64,000 bases of DNA from Bifidobacterium minimum (lineage in GTDB: Bacteria; Actinomycetota; Actinomycetes; Actinomycetales; Bifidobacteriaceae), in the NCBI RefSeq assembly GCF_000741645.1, contig NZ_JGZD01000014.1, positions 30 to 64,029 on the forward strand, read 5' to 3'. The notes under the pieces are model-generated. The model was not told where the DNA came from and ran no database searches. It was given only the letters and a program-made list of their open reading frames with translations. Positions 1 to 8,491 of this stretch are shown here, one piece after another. Made by a program: the position numbers and the translations under genes. How positions within the stretch are numbered: the stretch's first letter is position 1; every line of letters begins with the position of its first letter.

Positions 1-453
1 AACGGACCGGGTACGCCACTGATCGATCTGGGAATACACCTTCTTCAGCTGGTCCGACAAGGTCTGCGAAGGCATTCTCTCACCCCACAGCGCCTGGGAT
101 ATATCATCCACGCGGCGCGTGGAGACACCGGCCAAGTACATCTCAATCAGTGCCTCCTCGACTGATTCCTCGCGCCGCCGATACCGTTCGATGACCGCCG
201 ACTCGAAAAGCGCGCCCTTCAACTTCGGCACCTTCACCGAAAGCTTGCCCGCCTTGACCGTCAGGTCACGCCGGTAATGGCCCGCACGATACGCCTTCCT
301 CGTATCCGATCGTTCATAACGTCCCGCCCCCGTAAGATCATCCGCCTCAGCGTCGAGCATCCTGTTGAGGATCTGGGTAACCTTCTGCGTGACCATCCGA
401 TCCAGCTCGGTCTCGAACAAGGGTTGATCCACCTGTAAAATGTGCTTGGGCAT
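1..453 (-). mobile_element. IS256-family transposase, N-terminal part (cut by window edge)
   Basis: The minus strand is open from an ATG at 453 to the window edge and encodes 151 residues beginning MPKHILQVDQP. The order of motifs is that of the Mutator/IS256 DDE transposases: an N-terminal helical region with ELDRMVTQKVTQILNRML, then GAGRYERSDTRKAYRAGHYRRDL, KVPKLKGALFES and the conserved EEALIEMYLAGVSTRRVDDI block just ahead of the catalytic domain. The catalytic DDE residues lie outside the window. These enzymes cut and paste the element and make short target duplications. The element appears to have inserted into the FHA-domain gene that lies immediately to the right. Family assignment is from recognition of these motifs, not a search. 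Confidence 0.88.
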
Positions 454-535
454 AGCCCGCACCTGCTTTCCAATCGGTTTTCACTTTCTAGCGATTGAAA
501 ATCGTACACACAGGACGGGCTACGCTCCCACAACC
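454..535. mobile_element. Left end of the IS256-family element (terminal region, exact tip not determined)
   Basis: Between the transposase start codon and the point where the FHA reading frame becomes convincing (about 540) lies a non-coding stretch. It contains gtacacacaggac near 504-516, whose complement GTCCTGTGTGTAC resembles the tips of IS256-family inverted repeats. The other end is not in the window, so the inverted repeat and target duplication cannot be matched. Confidence 0.4.
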
Positions 536-921
536 TCAAAACTGCGCAAGAAACCGGACGTTATCGGGCCGGACGCCATCGCCCGACGTATGGGCTTCAT
601 AATCGTCTGACCGGTCAGGACGTGGTGCTTTCCGGCGGCGTGCTGCTGGGACGTCGGCCGTCGGCCGTCGTGCCGAATGGCGTGGTGCCGGTGCGTCTGA
701 ACGATCCCATGCGGACCATATCACGCAATCATGCCGTCATAGACTTCGATGAGGCGGGTCATGCATGGATCGAGGACTGTGGCTCATTGAACGGGACGTT
801 CCTCATGGTCGGCGGGGCGGAGACTCGGCTGGAACGTCATATGCGGATGCCGCTTTCAGCCCCCTGCACCATTCGCATCGGGGACCAGTTCTTCGAATTC
901 ACGCGGCACGACCGGAACTGA
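499..921 (+). pseudogene. FHA-domain protein remnant, 5' end removed by IS256-type insertion
   Basis: An open frame runs from a stop at 496-498 to TGA at 919-921. From about 580 it encodes a forkhead-associated (phosphothreonine-binding) domain: GVLLGRRP, then TISRNHAVIDFD and DCGSLNGTFL, which carry the Gly-Arg, Ser-x-x-His and Asn-Gly residues that define FHA domains. The domain is the carboxy-terminal part of what must have been a longer protein. No start codon with a ribosome site precedes it, and the transposase region sits where the rest of the gene should be. The last 19 bases, including the stop, are duplicated in tandem at 922-940 with one mismatch. The remnant is probably not expressed; the original full domain set is unknown. 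Confidence 0.75.
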
Positions 922-940
922 GCGGCACGATCGGAACTGA
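903..940. repeat. 19-bp tandem duplication spanning the FHA stop codon
   Basis: Copies 903-921 and 922-940 match at 18 of 19 positions, and each ends in TGA. See the finding on stop-codon duplications. Confidence 0.85.
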
Positions 941-1052
941 GGGGATGGGACGCATTGCCATGGCGCCATGGCGGATTCCCGCAGGCGAGGGTGCAGGCCT
1001 CCCGGGCTCATGCGCATGTCTGGTGCGCATGTCCGGGATCTTGGTGCGGCGG

Positions 1053-1690
1053 TCATGCCGTGGGCCTCAGGGCGTCATTGCTCAGAGGATTATGGCTGAG
1101 GGGGTCATGGTGTTCCCTCCGGTGTTCCCGCGCGGCCAGGGCATCGTCGATCCGGGGGTCGTGCAGGTCGGCCAGCCACTGCACTAGTTCGGGATAGGTG
1201 CTGGGGTTCCGGGCGAGATAGGGGCGGAGTTCGGGAGCGTACTGGGCGATCGCCGCGATGGTCATGGCGTCGGTGCGCGGATCAAGAGCCTGCTCGACCG
1301 TGAACCCGTAGGGATTCGTCGTCGTTGGCGTGGTCGCGGCTGTCCGTCGTTCCTCGGCCTCAAGAATGGGTGATGGCCCGTCCGCCGATGGCCGTGCGGC
1401 GTCCAGCGGTTCCGCCGCTTCGGGGTTTGCCGTCCGGTGACCGTGGCGCCGACGTTCGTGTTGCCGGCGCCCATATCGTCGGCGATCGTGTCGAGGCGCC
1501 CCTCGCGGATGTACGCGCGCGCCCGCGCGTCCCCGAATTGCGCAAGCCAGTGGATAAGGCCGGGGTACGCGCGCGGGTTCGCCGCCACGTTGGCGCCGAA
1601 TTCCGGATTCTTGTATGCGATTCGCGCGAGCATCACGGGATCGGCGTGGGGATTGCGAACGGTTTCCACGGCTGTGTGGTAATCGACCAT
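1053..1690 (-). pseudogene. LRV (leucine-rich repeat variant) protein with one frameshift
   Basis: The start at 1690 (MVDYHTAVETV) has an AGGGAGGG ribosome site. The first frame gives DPVMLARIAYKNPEFGANVA, ANPRAYPGLIHWLAQFGD and IREG, the pattern of actinobacterial LRV repeats. After a Thr/Gly linker the frame turns to basic nonsense. The neighbouring frame then gives ANPEAAEPLDAARP and a second LRV unit (FTVEQALDPRTD, IAQYAPELRPYLARNPSTYP, LVQWLADLHD), ending at 1053. The switch is consistent with one base lost from a run of A on the coding strand (1426-1428), which restores GRQNPEAAEP. Intact length would be about 212 residues. LRV proteins of this type are presumed protein-interaction scaffolds with no established role. 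The C-terminus carries three near-repeats of about 15 bp (DPLSH, NPLSN, DALRP). Unclear whether this is an assembly error or a real lesion. Confidence 0.72.
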
Positions 1691-2151
1691 GATTGCTTCC
1701 GACCCTCCCTTCCATGCTCCCATTGCATGCTTCCATTGCATGCGTTCGCCAATCGACCTTCTCGTCGCGGACCATATGCCGTCCGTGCAGGCGGACGGTG
1801 ATGTCCGTCGGTGCTATGCGGCGGCGACATGGAGTGCGGGGATCCTGATAGCTCCCGTCCCGTCCGTATCCTCCGGCCATTCCTCAGGCCCGTTCCTCGG
1901 GTCGATTCCTCGGGCCCATTCCTCCGGACCCCTTGCGGAGAAACCCCTTGCGGAGGTGCGGGCGTGTCACGGCATGCGGCTTGTTGGTGGATGGTGTCAG
2001 TATAGGTCTTTTTCGCTTCCACCAATATGTCGAGGTGCGCTCGTGATATGGTCCACGGTGGTGGCGTTGGGCGTGGTCGCATCATCGACGTGCGTTTGCG
2101 ATGCGGTCCGGCGCCGTGATGATGAATATGGCGTGATGTGAGGAGCTGTGT
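1691..2151. other. Intergenic stretch, low-complexity, no gene seen
   Basis: About 460 bases separate the LRV and GNAT genes. They contain imperfect repeats of attcctc(a/g)ggcccg around 1870-1930 and two copies of accccttgcgga at 1928-1956. Reading frames here are arginine/serine-rich and look like high-GC shadows. No tRNA, convincing terminator or promoter was recognised. Confidence 0.5.
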
Positions 2152-2844
2152 ATGAGTGACGGGTCGACGGTGGTGCTTCGGGCTTTGGGTGAGGATGACG
2201 TTGATGCCGCGGTCGATGAATTCGACCGGACGTGGGGCGGTTCGAAGGCGCCTGTGAGTCCGGGGGAGTCCTTGGCGTTGTCACGCCATTTCGTTCTCCA
2301 TTTTCTCGAGCATGCCACCCGAGCCGACGTCGCCGTTCTCGATGGCGTCGTCGTGGGAGCGATCGTGACAAGGATCGAGGGGAAGCCGGGGATATTCCCC
2401 TGGGGGGCCGAACGCATGGAGCGCACGGACGCCGCTCTCGACGCATCGAGCGTGGCAGCAAGGGCCGAGCTGAGGAAGGCGCGCCGCTGGCATGTCCTTG
2501 ACAAGGAGATCGAAAAGGCCGCGAACGTGACGTCCACGGCCTTGGGAGAGGTCGAGCTTTTCCTTGTGTCCGCTAAGGCCCGTGGCCATGGCGTGGGGCG
2601 GCTTCTGTGGAGGGCCGCCATGGACTACTTCGCTCGGAACTCCGTCACGAACTGCTTCCTTCATACGGATTCGTCATGCGATATGGGATTCTATGATCAT
2701 CAGGGTTTCCGGCGCATCTCGGAGGAGTCGCTGCGGGAGGCCTCGCCCACGCTTCGGGATATGGCGCGCAGGGACGTGATCGGGGTGGATCGTCCCCATG
2801 AGAAGCTGTTCCTGTGCGTGGGACCGACCGTAAGATCGGTGTGA
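2152..2844 (+). CDS. GNAT-family N-acetyltransferase
   Basis: A 230-residue protein starting MSDGSTVVLRAL, with AGGAG at 2141-2145 six bases before the ATG. The acetyl-CoA binding motif A is visible as ELFLVSAKARGHGVGRLLW near residues 130-150 (the R-x-G-x-G-x pyrophosphate loop). It is followed by a beta strand (FLHTDSSCDMGFYDHQGFRRI) typical of motif B, with the FYDHQGF end of the GNAT fold. The middle part (about residues 70-125) is longer than in minimal GNATs. The substrate (small amine, antibiotic or protein N-terminus) cannot be read from sequence. It stands alone, with 148 bp to dapB. Confidence 0.82.
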   Translation: MSDGSTVVLRALGEDDVDAAVDEFDRTWGGSKAPVSPGESLALSRHFVLHFLEHATRADVAVLDGVVVGAIVTRIEGKPGIFPWGAERMERTDAALDASSVAARAELRKARRWHVLDKEIEKAANVTSTALGEVELFLVSAKARGHGVGRLLWRAAMDYFARNSVTNCFLHTDSSCDMGFYDHQGFRRISEESLREASPTLRDMARRDVIGVDRPHEKLFLCVGPTVRSV

Positions 2845-2944
2845 CGGCGGCCGTGGTCAGGTCGTATCGCATCGGCGGATCGTGTCGTATCGCAGTGTGG
2901 AGGTGGACGCGTCGGCGTCCGCCATGGAGGGGTGTTCCGGCTTG

Positions 2945-2986
2945 CCCGGGGACATCGGGTAGGGAACCCGGGGACATCGCGTAGGA
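2945..2986. repeat. 22-bp-period direct repeat upstream of dapB
   Basis: Copies 2945-2964 (cccggggacatcgggtaggg) and 2967-2986 (cccggggacatcgcgtagga) differ at two positions. The second copy runs into the dapB ribosome site (AGGAAAGG, 2983-2990), so copy number could affect dapB translation; this is inference. Confidence 0.75.
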
Positions 2987-2993
2987 AAGGTGG

Positions 2994-3746
2994 ATGATGA
3001 TGAGAGTATCAATCGTGGGGGCACGTGGCCGCATGGGGGCGACGGTTGTGGAGGCGGTCCGATCCGCTCCCGATATGACCGTGGCGTTGACCGTGGACGC
3101 GGGGGATGATCTGGGCTCCATCACTCCGGACAACACCGATGTCGCGGTGGAGTTCACGGTGCCTTCGGCCTCGCTGCGGAACGTGCTGACGTTGGTCCGT
3201 TCCGGGGTGAGCGTCGTGGTGGGGACGACGGGATGGACGGATGAGGGGTTCGCGGCCGTGCGGGACGCCGTGGATTCCGCTTCCCGCGCAGGTCAGAGCG
3301 TCGTCATCGCGCCGAATTACGCGCTGTCGGCCGTCCTTATGGAGCGGTTCGCACGGCAGGCGGCACGGTACTTCGAATCCGTGGAGGTCATCGAGATGCA
3401 TCACCCCGATAAGGTCGATGCTCCGTCGGGTACCGCGCTCCATACGGCGCGTGTTGTGGCCAAGGCCCGTGAGGATGCGGGGCTGGGGGCCATGCCTGAC
3501 GCCACGACGGGCGACGAGACGTCCCGCGGACAGGTCGTGGACGGCGTGCACGTCCATGCCATCCGGCTTCGGGGACTCAACGCCCATGAGGAGGTCCTGT
3601 TGGGGAACCCGGGCGAGCAGCTTGTTCTGCGTGCCGACAGCTTCGATCGCTCATCGTTCATGCCAGGCGTCCTTATGGCCGTCCGGAGCGCGGCGTCGGG
3701 AACCCGTCCGGGGCTGACCGTCGGGTTGGAACCTTTGATGGATTAG
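2994..3746 (+). CDS. dapB: 4-hydroxy-tetrahydrodipicolinate reductase
   Basis: DapB reduces 4-hydroxy-tetrahydrodipicolinate with NAD(P)H in the diaminopimelate/lysine pathway, in the cytoplasm. The protein shows the N-terminal nucleotide-binding loop (VSIVGARGRMG), VVGTTGW, and the family signature MHHPDKVDAPSGTA with the catalytic His pair and the Lys. Length (about 248-250) matches actinobacterial DapB. Three ATG codons lie in tandem (2994, 2997, 3000) behind AGGAAAGG at 2983-2990; the second or third gives better spacing. The stop codon lies in an 8-bp perfect tandem repeat (3740-3755). In this window dapB and dapA are separated by a GntR/gluconokinase pair. Confidence 0.96.
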   Translation: MMMRVSIVGARGRMGATVVEAVRSAPDMTVALTVDAGDDLGSITPDNTDVAVEFTVPSASLRNVLTLVRSGVSVVVGTTGWTDEGFAAVRDAVDSASRAGQSVVIAPNYALSAVLMERFARQAARYFESVEVIEMHHPDKVDAPSGTALHTARVVAKAREDAGLGAMPDATTGDETSRGQVVDGVHVHAIRLRGLNAHEEVLLGNPGEQLVLRADSFDRSSFMPGVLMAVRSAASGTRPGLTVGLEPLMD

Positions 3747-3761
3747 CGGATTAGCCGCGCC

Positions 3762-4529
3762 TCACCTGCATGCCGACGCGTCGGATTCGGAATCCGATTG
3801 TGTTTCGATGGCCGACCGCGCCTCGTTGATAATCGCGCGCATGGCCTCCTCCGCAGCCTGTCCATCATGCTTGCGGATGAAGGCCGCGACGTCCCCGTGC
3901 AGCCTGAGCGCGGAGGCGTCGGCCATCGTGGGCATGAGGTTGTGACGGGTCCTGCCCGTGAGCATGGAGGCTATCACATTGCCCAGCGCCGCGAGCATGC
4001 AGTTGCCCGAGGCCAGCATCAGCGTCTGGTGGAATTGGATGTCCGCGTTGAGGTAGTCCTCCCCGTCGGCGTTGTCGGAATTGGCGACCATGTTGATCGC
4101 CGATTCGGTCAGCAGCGCCCATTCATCGGGGGTGGCCCGTTCGGCCGCCAGCCGGGCCGCCGTCGGCTCCACGGCCGTCCGCAGCTCGGTGAGCTCCCGT
4201 AATGCGGACGCGCGGTCCTTGCTGCGTAGCCGCCATTCGATCACCTGCGGGTCGTAGGGGTTCCACATCGTGCGGGGATTCGCCGTCGCGCCGGCCTTGC
4301 GCTTCACCGTGACAAGACCCATGGTCTCCAGAACGCGCGTGACCTCACGCGTGACCGTGCGCGAGGGGATGGGGGAGACGTTGGGCTGTGGAAGTCTTGC
4401 GCCGGGTGCAGTCTCACCGCTGACGACGGAAAGCCCCCAATAGTCAAGTAACCGGTCATGCAGGGTTGCCATGGAACCTTCTTGAATAATTGTGTCGATT
4501 GTTGACTGTGCTTGTGGCATGAAACTCAT
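3762..4529 (-). CDS. GntR-family (FadR/FCD subfamily) transcriptional regulator
   Basis: A 255-residue protein. The N-terminal winged helix (about residues 20-85) contains LPQPNVSPIPSRTVTREVTRVLETMGLVTVKRKAGA, and the C-terminal part is an all-helical FCD effector domain (ELRTAVEPTAARLAAERAT; DADIQFHQTL-like FHQTLMLASGN; RTRHNLMP; RLHGDVAAFIRKHDGQAAEEAM). The metal/effector-binding Asp-x-x-x-His pattern (DIQFH) is present. It is divergent from the gluconokinase gene, so it probably controls gluconate use; this is inference from context. Starts at 4529 (MSFMPQ) or 4472 (MATLHD) are both possible. It is convergent with dapB, with only 15 bp between the stops. Confidence 0.88.
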   Translation of the reverse strand: MSFMPQAQSTIDTIIQEGSMATLHDRLLDYWGLSVVSGETAPGARLPQPNVSPIPSRTVTREVTRVLETMGLVTVKRKAGATANPRTMWNPYDPQVIEWRLRSKDRASALRELTELRTAVEPTAARLAAERATPDEWALLTESAINMVANSDNADGEDYLNADIQFHQTLMLASGNCMLAALGNVIASMLTGRTRHNLMPTMADASALRLHGDVAAFIRKHDGQAAEEAMRAIINEARSAIETQSDSESDASACR

Positions 4530-4603
4530 TATTGCACTTTATCAAAGATATGACATGCGTATTTCGTGGGCGTGGGCATTCCGTTGCTTGAACCGTTCCG
4601 TCG

Positions 4604-4640
4604 GTATATAGTGCATACGCAATGCGAAAATAAATGCACT
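4604..4640. promoter_or_regulatory. Candidate operator/promoter between gntR and gntK
   Basis: A perfect 7-bp inverted repeat, AGTGCAT (4610-4616) and ATGCACT (4634-4640), flanks CGCAATGCG, with an AT-rich TATATA just upstream (about 4605-4610). It lies in the divergent 300-bp gap between the regulator and gluconokinase, where a GntR-type operator is expected. The rest of the gap (4530-4832) holds no credible gene; an open frame from 4642 is Gly/Thr/Asn-rich low complexity. Confidence 0.45.
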
Positions 4641-4832
4641 GGTGAATATGACAGGCATCTATATGGGCATTAATCAGGCATTAGCAGCAGTGCGCCATAT
4701 GGGGACGATAAATGGCACGGGGAATGGCCCAGGGACGACGAACGGCACGGTTCCATACGCATTTCGTGATCGGCCGGACGTACGTACGACCATGGGGACG
4801 GCCGTTCCCGACCGCGCCGCACCGGGGGGAGC

Positions 4833-5444
4833 ATGCAACGGATGACGGACGAACGCGACAGCATCAGGGGTGCCGGGACGCGGAGCGTTCCAGATCACAT
4901 CGGCTCCGCGCAGTGCACGGCGGCGGGGGATGACGACAAGCCCATGGCCATCGTCGTGATGGGTGTGTGCGGATCGGGGAAGTCGGTTCTGGGCCGCGAG
5001 CTGGCCGATTCGTTGGAATGGCCGTTCGTGGAGGGGGACGATTTCCATCCGCCGGAAAACGTCGGAAAGATGTCGGCGGGCGTTCCGCTGGACGACGACG
5101 ACCGATGGGGGTGGCTTCGATCCCTCGCCGCGCGGATGGACGATGAGACGTCCGGAGGCGGATCGGTCGTCATGGCATGCTCGGCCCTCAAAAGGTCATA
5201 CAGGGATATTCTGCGCAGGCCCCGCACTGTGTTCGTGTACCTTGATGGGTCCAGGGACGAGCTGGAGCGGAGATTGGCCGCGCGGACCGGACATTTCATG
5301 AAGAAGGAGATGCTGGATTCCCAGTTGGCGACTTTGGAGCCTCCCGATGACGGGGAACGCCATCTGCGGATAGACGCCGGGTGGGGCCTGACCGTTCACG
5401 AGGAGGCGCGATTGGTTCTGGACGGTCTGGGACTGTCGTCATGA
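4833..5444 (+). CDS. gntK: Gluconokinase (thermoresistant/IdnK type)
   Basis: Phosphorylates D-gluconate to 6-phosphogluconate, which enters the pentose phosphate pathway. The kinase core begins at MAIVVMGVCGSGKS (Walker A, codon for this Met at 4944) and continues with FVEGDDFHPPENVGKMSAGVPLDDDDRWGWL and VMACSALKRSYRDILR, all hallmarks of the family, then the LID-like RTGHFMKKEML. The core is about 166 residues, normal for GntK. With the 4833 start (GGGGGAG before it) there is a 37-residue non-conserved extension; 4842 and 4944 are alternative starts. Its stop overlaps an ATG in the dapA frame (ATGA, 5441-5444). No gluconate permease is seen nearby. Confidence 0.92.
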   Translation: MQRMTDERDSIRGAGTRSVPDHIGSAQCTAAGDDDKPMAIVVMGVCGSGKSVLGRELADSLEWPFVEGDDFHPPENVGKMSAGVPLDDDDRWGWLRSLAARMDDETSGGGSVVMACSALKRSYRDILRRPRTVFVYLDGSRDELERRLAARTGHFMKKEMLDSQLATLEPPDDGERHLRIDAGWGLTVHEEARLVLDGLGLSS

Positions 5445-5479
5445 TGGCCGCGTCCCGGCCCGGAAGTAGCGTGGACGTC

Positions 5480-6379
5480 ATGAGCACCATGCATCTTCTT
5501 GATCCCGCACCTTTTGGTCGGGTTCTTCCCGCGATGGTCACGCCCATGACATCGGACGGCCGGATCGATTACGATGCCGCGTCACGCCTTGCGACTCATC
5601 TCGTCGCTCAGGGCGCCGATGGGCTGGTGGTCAACGGCACCACCGGCGAATCGCCGGTGACGCATATGGAGGAGAAGGTCGAACTGGTGCGCGTGGTCAA
5701 GGCCGCCGTCGACGTGCCGGTGATTTCCGGCGCGGGTTCGAACGACACCGTCCACACCATTCGGATGACCGAGCTGACACAGGACGCCGGCGCCGATGCG
5801 GTCCTCATCGTCGCGCCCTACTACTCGAGGCCTTCGCAGGAGGGCATATTCCGTCACTATCAGGCCGTCAACGACGCCACCGACAAGCCCATCATCATCT
5901 ATGACGTTCCCGGGCGCACGGGCGTGCACATCCAGTTGGAGACGTATCGCCGTTTGGCGCGTTTGGAGCACGTCAAGGCGGTCAAGGACGCGACTGGCGA
6001 TATAGCCGGGGCGGTGCGCAAGCGGATCGAAACCGGTCTGATCTGGTATTCGGGGGATGACGGGCTCTTCCTTCCCTTCCTTTCCGTGGGGGCGGTGGGG
6101 ATCATCTCGGTGATCGCCCATGTGGCCGCCGCTCCGATGCGTCGCCTTGCCGACGCCTTCGATGTGGGGGACATCCATGAGGCGCAGGCCTTGTCCGTGC
6201 GTCTGGCCCCTCTTGTGGAGGCGCTGAACGGGAACGGATTCCAGGCGGTTATGGCCAAGGCCGCGCTCAAGGTCGCCGGCGAGCTGGACACCACCACCAT
6301 GCGTCTTCCCAATGTCGGTCCCACTCAGGCTGAATTCGACCGTGCCCGTGAGGGCATGCGCGAGGCGGGTCTGTTGTGA
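5480..6379 (+). CDS. dapA: 4-hydroxy-tetrahydrodipicolinate synthase
   Basis: Condenses pyruvate with aspartate semialdehyde, the first committed step to diaminopimelate and lysine. The fold is an aldolase TIM barrel: GRVLPAMVTPM, GTTGESPVTHMEEK, ISGAGSND, the YYSRPSQEGIFRHY and YDVPGRTGV motifs carrying the catalytic tyrosines, and AVKDATGD with the Schiff-base lysine at about residue 169. Length 299. I chose MSTMHLLDPAPFGRVLP at 5480 as the start because homologues begin close to this motif. An in-frame ATG at 5441 overlaps the gluconokinase stop (ATGA) and would make a translationally coupled start, so 5441 or 5444 cannot be ruled out. Confidence 0.95.
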   Translation: MSTMHLLDPAPFGRVLPAMVTPMTSDGRIDYDAASRLATHLVAQGADGLVVNGTTGESPVTHMEEKVELVRVVKAAVDVPVISGAGSNDTVHTIRMTELTQDAGADAVLIVAPYYSRPSQEGIFRHYQAVNDATDKPIIIYDVPGRTGVHIQLETYRRLARLEHVKAVKDATGDIAGAVRKRIETGLIWYSGDDGLFLPFLSVGAVGIISVIAHVAAAPMRRLADAFDVGDIHEAQALSVRLAPLVEALNGNGFQAVMAKAALKVAGELDTTTMRLPNVGPTQAEFDRAREGMREAGLL

Positions 6380-6441
6380 CCGCGATGATTCCTCGTTCAC
6401 GCATAGGCGTGGACACCAAATAACAGAAATCCAAGAAGGAT

Positions 6442-8343
6442 ATGGCAACAGAAAACAACAATAAGTCAACACATCAGAAGCGTGAAGGACGTGGCGGGGA
6501 TGCCCCGCGGTCGTCGCGCACGTCGAGGGGCGACCGTTCCTCGTCGAGGACGGGCTCGAGGACTCCGTCGAGGCGGGGGTCGCGGTCGCGCGCCGTGTCG
6601 CCCCAGCAGAGCACGCTTATCGCACCGCCGAAATACCGCAAGGGATCCATGAGGATCGTCCCGCTTGGCGGTCTGGGCGAGATCGGCCGCAATATGAACG
6701 TCGTCGAATACAACGGCCACATACTGCTGATCGACTGCGGCGTGCTGTTCCCCGCCGAGGAGCAGCCCGGAGTCGACCTCATCCTTCCCGACTTCTCCTA
6801 CATCAAGGACAGGCTTGACCGCGTCGAGGCCCTTGTGCTCACGCATGGGCACGAGGACCATATCGGAGGCGTTCCGTTCCTGCTCAAGCTGCGTCCCGAC
6901 ATCCCCCTGATCGGCTCGAAGCTCACGCTGGCGTTCGTCAAGGCCAAATGCGACGAGCATCATCTCAATCCCACCACGGTGGAGGTCAACGGCCGGGACA
7001 AGCTCAAGGTCGGGCCCTTCATGCTGGAGTTCGTGGCCGTCACGCATTCCATCCCCGATGCCCTCGCCGTGTGCGTCAGGACCCCGGCGGGATCGCTGAT
7101 CGACACGGGCGACATCAAACTGGACCAGCTTCCCCTCGACAAGCGCATCACCGATCTGGTGGAGTTCGGCAAGCTTGGCGAGCAGGGCATCGATCTGCTG
7201 ATGATGGATTCGACGAATGCCGAGGTTCCCGGATTCGTCAAGCCGGAGGTCTCGATCGGACCGGCATTGGATCGTGCATTCGCCGAGGCCAACCGCAAGA
7301 TCATCGTCGCAAGCTTCTCCAGCCACGTCCACAGGGTCCAGCAGGTCGTGGACACGGCCCATAAGTACGGGCGCAAGGTCGTGTTCGTGGGCAGGTCGAT
7401 GGTGCGCAACATGGCCATCGCCTCGGATCTGGGATATCTCCACATCCCCGAGGGCACGGTCGTCGACCTCAAGCAGTCGCACGACATCCAGGACGACAAG
7501 CTCGTGTACATGTGCACCGGTTCGCAGGGCGAGCCGATGGCGGCCCTGGGGCGTATCGCCGACGGCAACCACCGCGACATCAGCATCAACGAGTTCGATA
7601 CGGTGATTCTCGCCAGCTCCCTGATACCCGGCAACGAGCATGGGGTCTACAAGATCATCAACAAGCTCATCCAGCTGGGGGCGAAGGTCATCAACCGCGA
7701 CAACGCCGCCATCCATGTCTCCGGGCATGCCGACGAGGGCGAGCTGCTGTACCTCTACAACATCATCAAGCCCAAATGCGCGATGCCCATCCATGGTGAG
7801 AACCGCCATCTGGTGGCCAACGGTCTTATCGCCGTGAAGACGGGTCTCGATCCACAGAACGTCGTTCTGGCCGAGGACGGCGACGTCGTCGATCTGTACC
7901 ACGGCAAGGCGGCGATCGTCGGATCGGTTCCATGCGCGTATGTGTATGTGGACGGAGACTCCGTGGGTGAGCTCACCGATGACGAGCTTGAGAAACGGCG
8001 GATCCTTGGAACGGAGGGATTCGTCTCCAGCTTCGTGGTGGTCGACAGCGAGTCGTCCGAAGTGGTGTCGGGGCCGAAGATATACCTCAACGCCGTCGCC
8101 GAGGACGAGAGCGAGTTCGCCAACGTGCGCCGCCAGATCGTCGGCGAGCTTGAGGACGCCATGCTTCAGGGGACCAAGGACGCTGCTCGTCTCCAGCAGA
8201 TCATGCGGCGTACGCTTGGAAGCTGGGTGGCCCGTCAGCTGCATCGCAAGCCCATGATCGTTCCCGTGGTCGCCGATATCGCCCAGGACGTCATCGAGCC
8301 CCGAAGAGTTCCGTGCAGGAGCGCTCGCGATGATGACATGTGA
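6442..8343 (+). CDS. rnj: Ribonuclease J
   Basis: A metallo-beta-lactamase/beta-CASP ribonuclease with 5'-3' exonuclease and endonuclease activity in RNA maturation and decay. The 633-residue protein has a basic, Ser/Arg-rich tail at residues 1-60, then IVPLGGLGEIGRNMNVVEY and the Zn-binding loop HGHEDHIGG at about residue 135. These are followed by HSIPDALAV, DTGDIKLDQ, the beta-CASP region (SFSSHVHRVQQVVD, SQGEPMAALGRIA) and HVSGHADEGEL with the final metal ligand, then the RNase J C-terminal domain. Ribosome site AAGAAGGA lies just before the ATG. It follows dapA by 62 bp, an arrangement I associate with bifidobacteria. Confidence 0.96.
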   Translation: MATENNNKSTHQKREGRGGDAPRSSRTSRGDRSSSRTGSRTPSRRGSRSRAVSPQQSTLIAPPKYRKGSMRIVPLGGLGEIGRNMNVVEYNGHILLIDCGVLFPAEEQPGVDLILPDFSYIKDRLDRVEALVLTHGHEDHIGGVPFLLKLRPDIPLIGSKLTLAFVKAKCDEHHLNPTTVEVNGRDKLKVGPFMLEFVAVTHSIPDALAVCVRTPAGSLIDTGDIKLDQLPLDKRITDLVEFGKLGEQGIDLLMMDSTNAEVPGFVKPEVSIGPALDRAFAEANRKIIVASFSSHVHRVQQVVDTAHKYGRKVVFVGRSMVRNMAIASDLGYLHIPEGTVVDLKQSHDIQDDKLVYMCTGSQGEPMAALGRIADGNHRDISINEFDTVILASSLIPGNEHGVYKIINKLIQLGAKVINRDNAAIHVSGHADEGELLYLYNIIKPKCAMPIHGENRHLVANGLIAVKTGLDPQNVVLAEDGDVVDLYHGKAAIVGSVPCAYVYVDGDSVGELTDDELEKRRILGTEGFVSSFVVVDSESSEVVSGPKIYLNAVAEDESEFANVRRQIVGELEDAMLQGTKDAARLQQIMRRTLGSWVARQLHRKPMIVPVVADIAQDVIEPRRVPCRSARDDDM

Positions 8344-8491
8344 ATGTCACGGGCGATGCCTGTACAATCGCGGGTAGATGATCGCGGCGTTCCGGAAGCC
8401 ATTCGGATGCCGTGACTGATGCTGTGGTGGGGGCGGCGTGACTGATTATTCGGCCACGCCGCCTTGCGTGATAGGGAGAAAGAAGGGATTC

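Noticed and set aside
4642..4845. Small open frame in the gntR-gntK gap
   Set aside because: Repeats Asn/Gly/Thr and overlaps gntK; no ribosome site; probably regulatory DNA.
6466..8244. Long open frame antisense to rnj (592 aa)
   Set aside because: Low-complexity His/Arg/Asp/Val composition typical of a high-GC shadow; rnj itself has intact motifs and a ribosome site.
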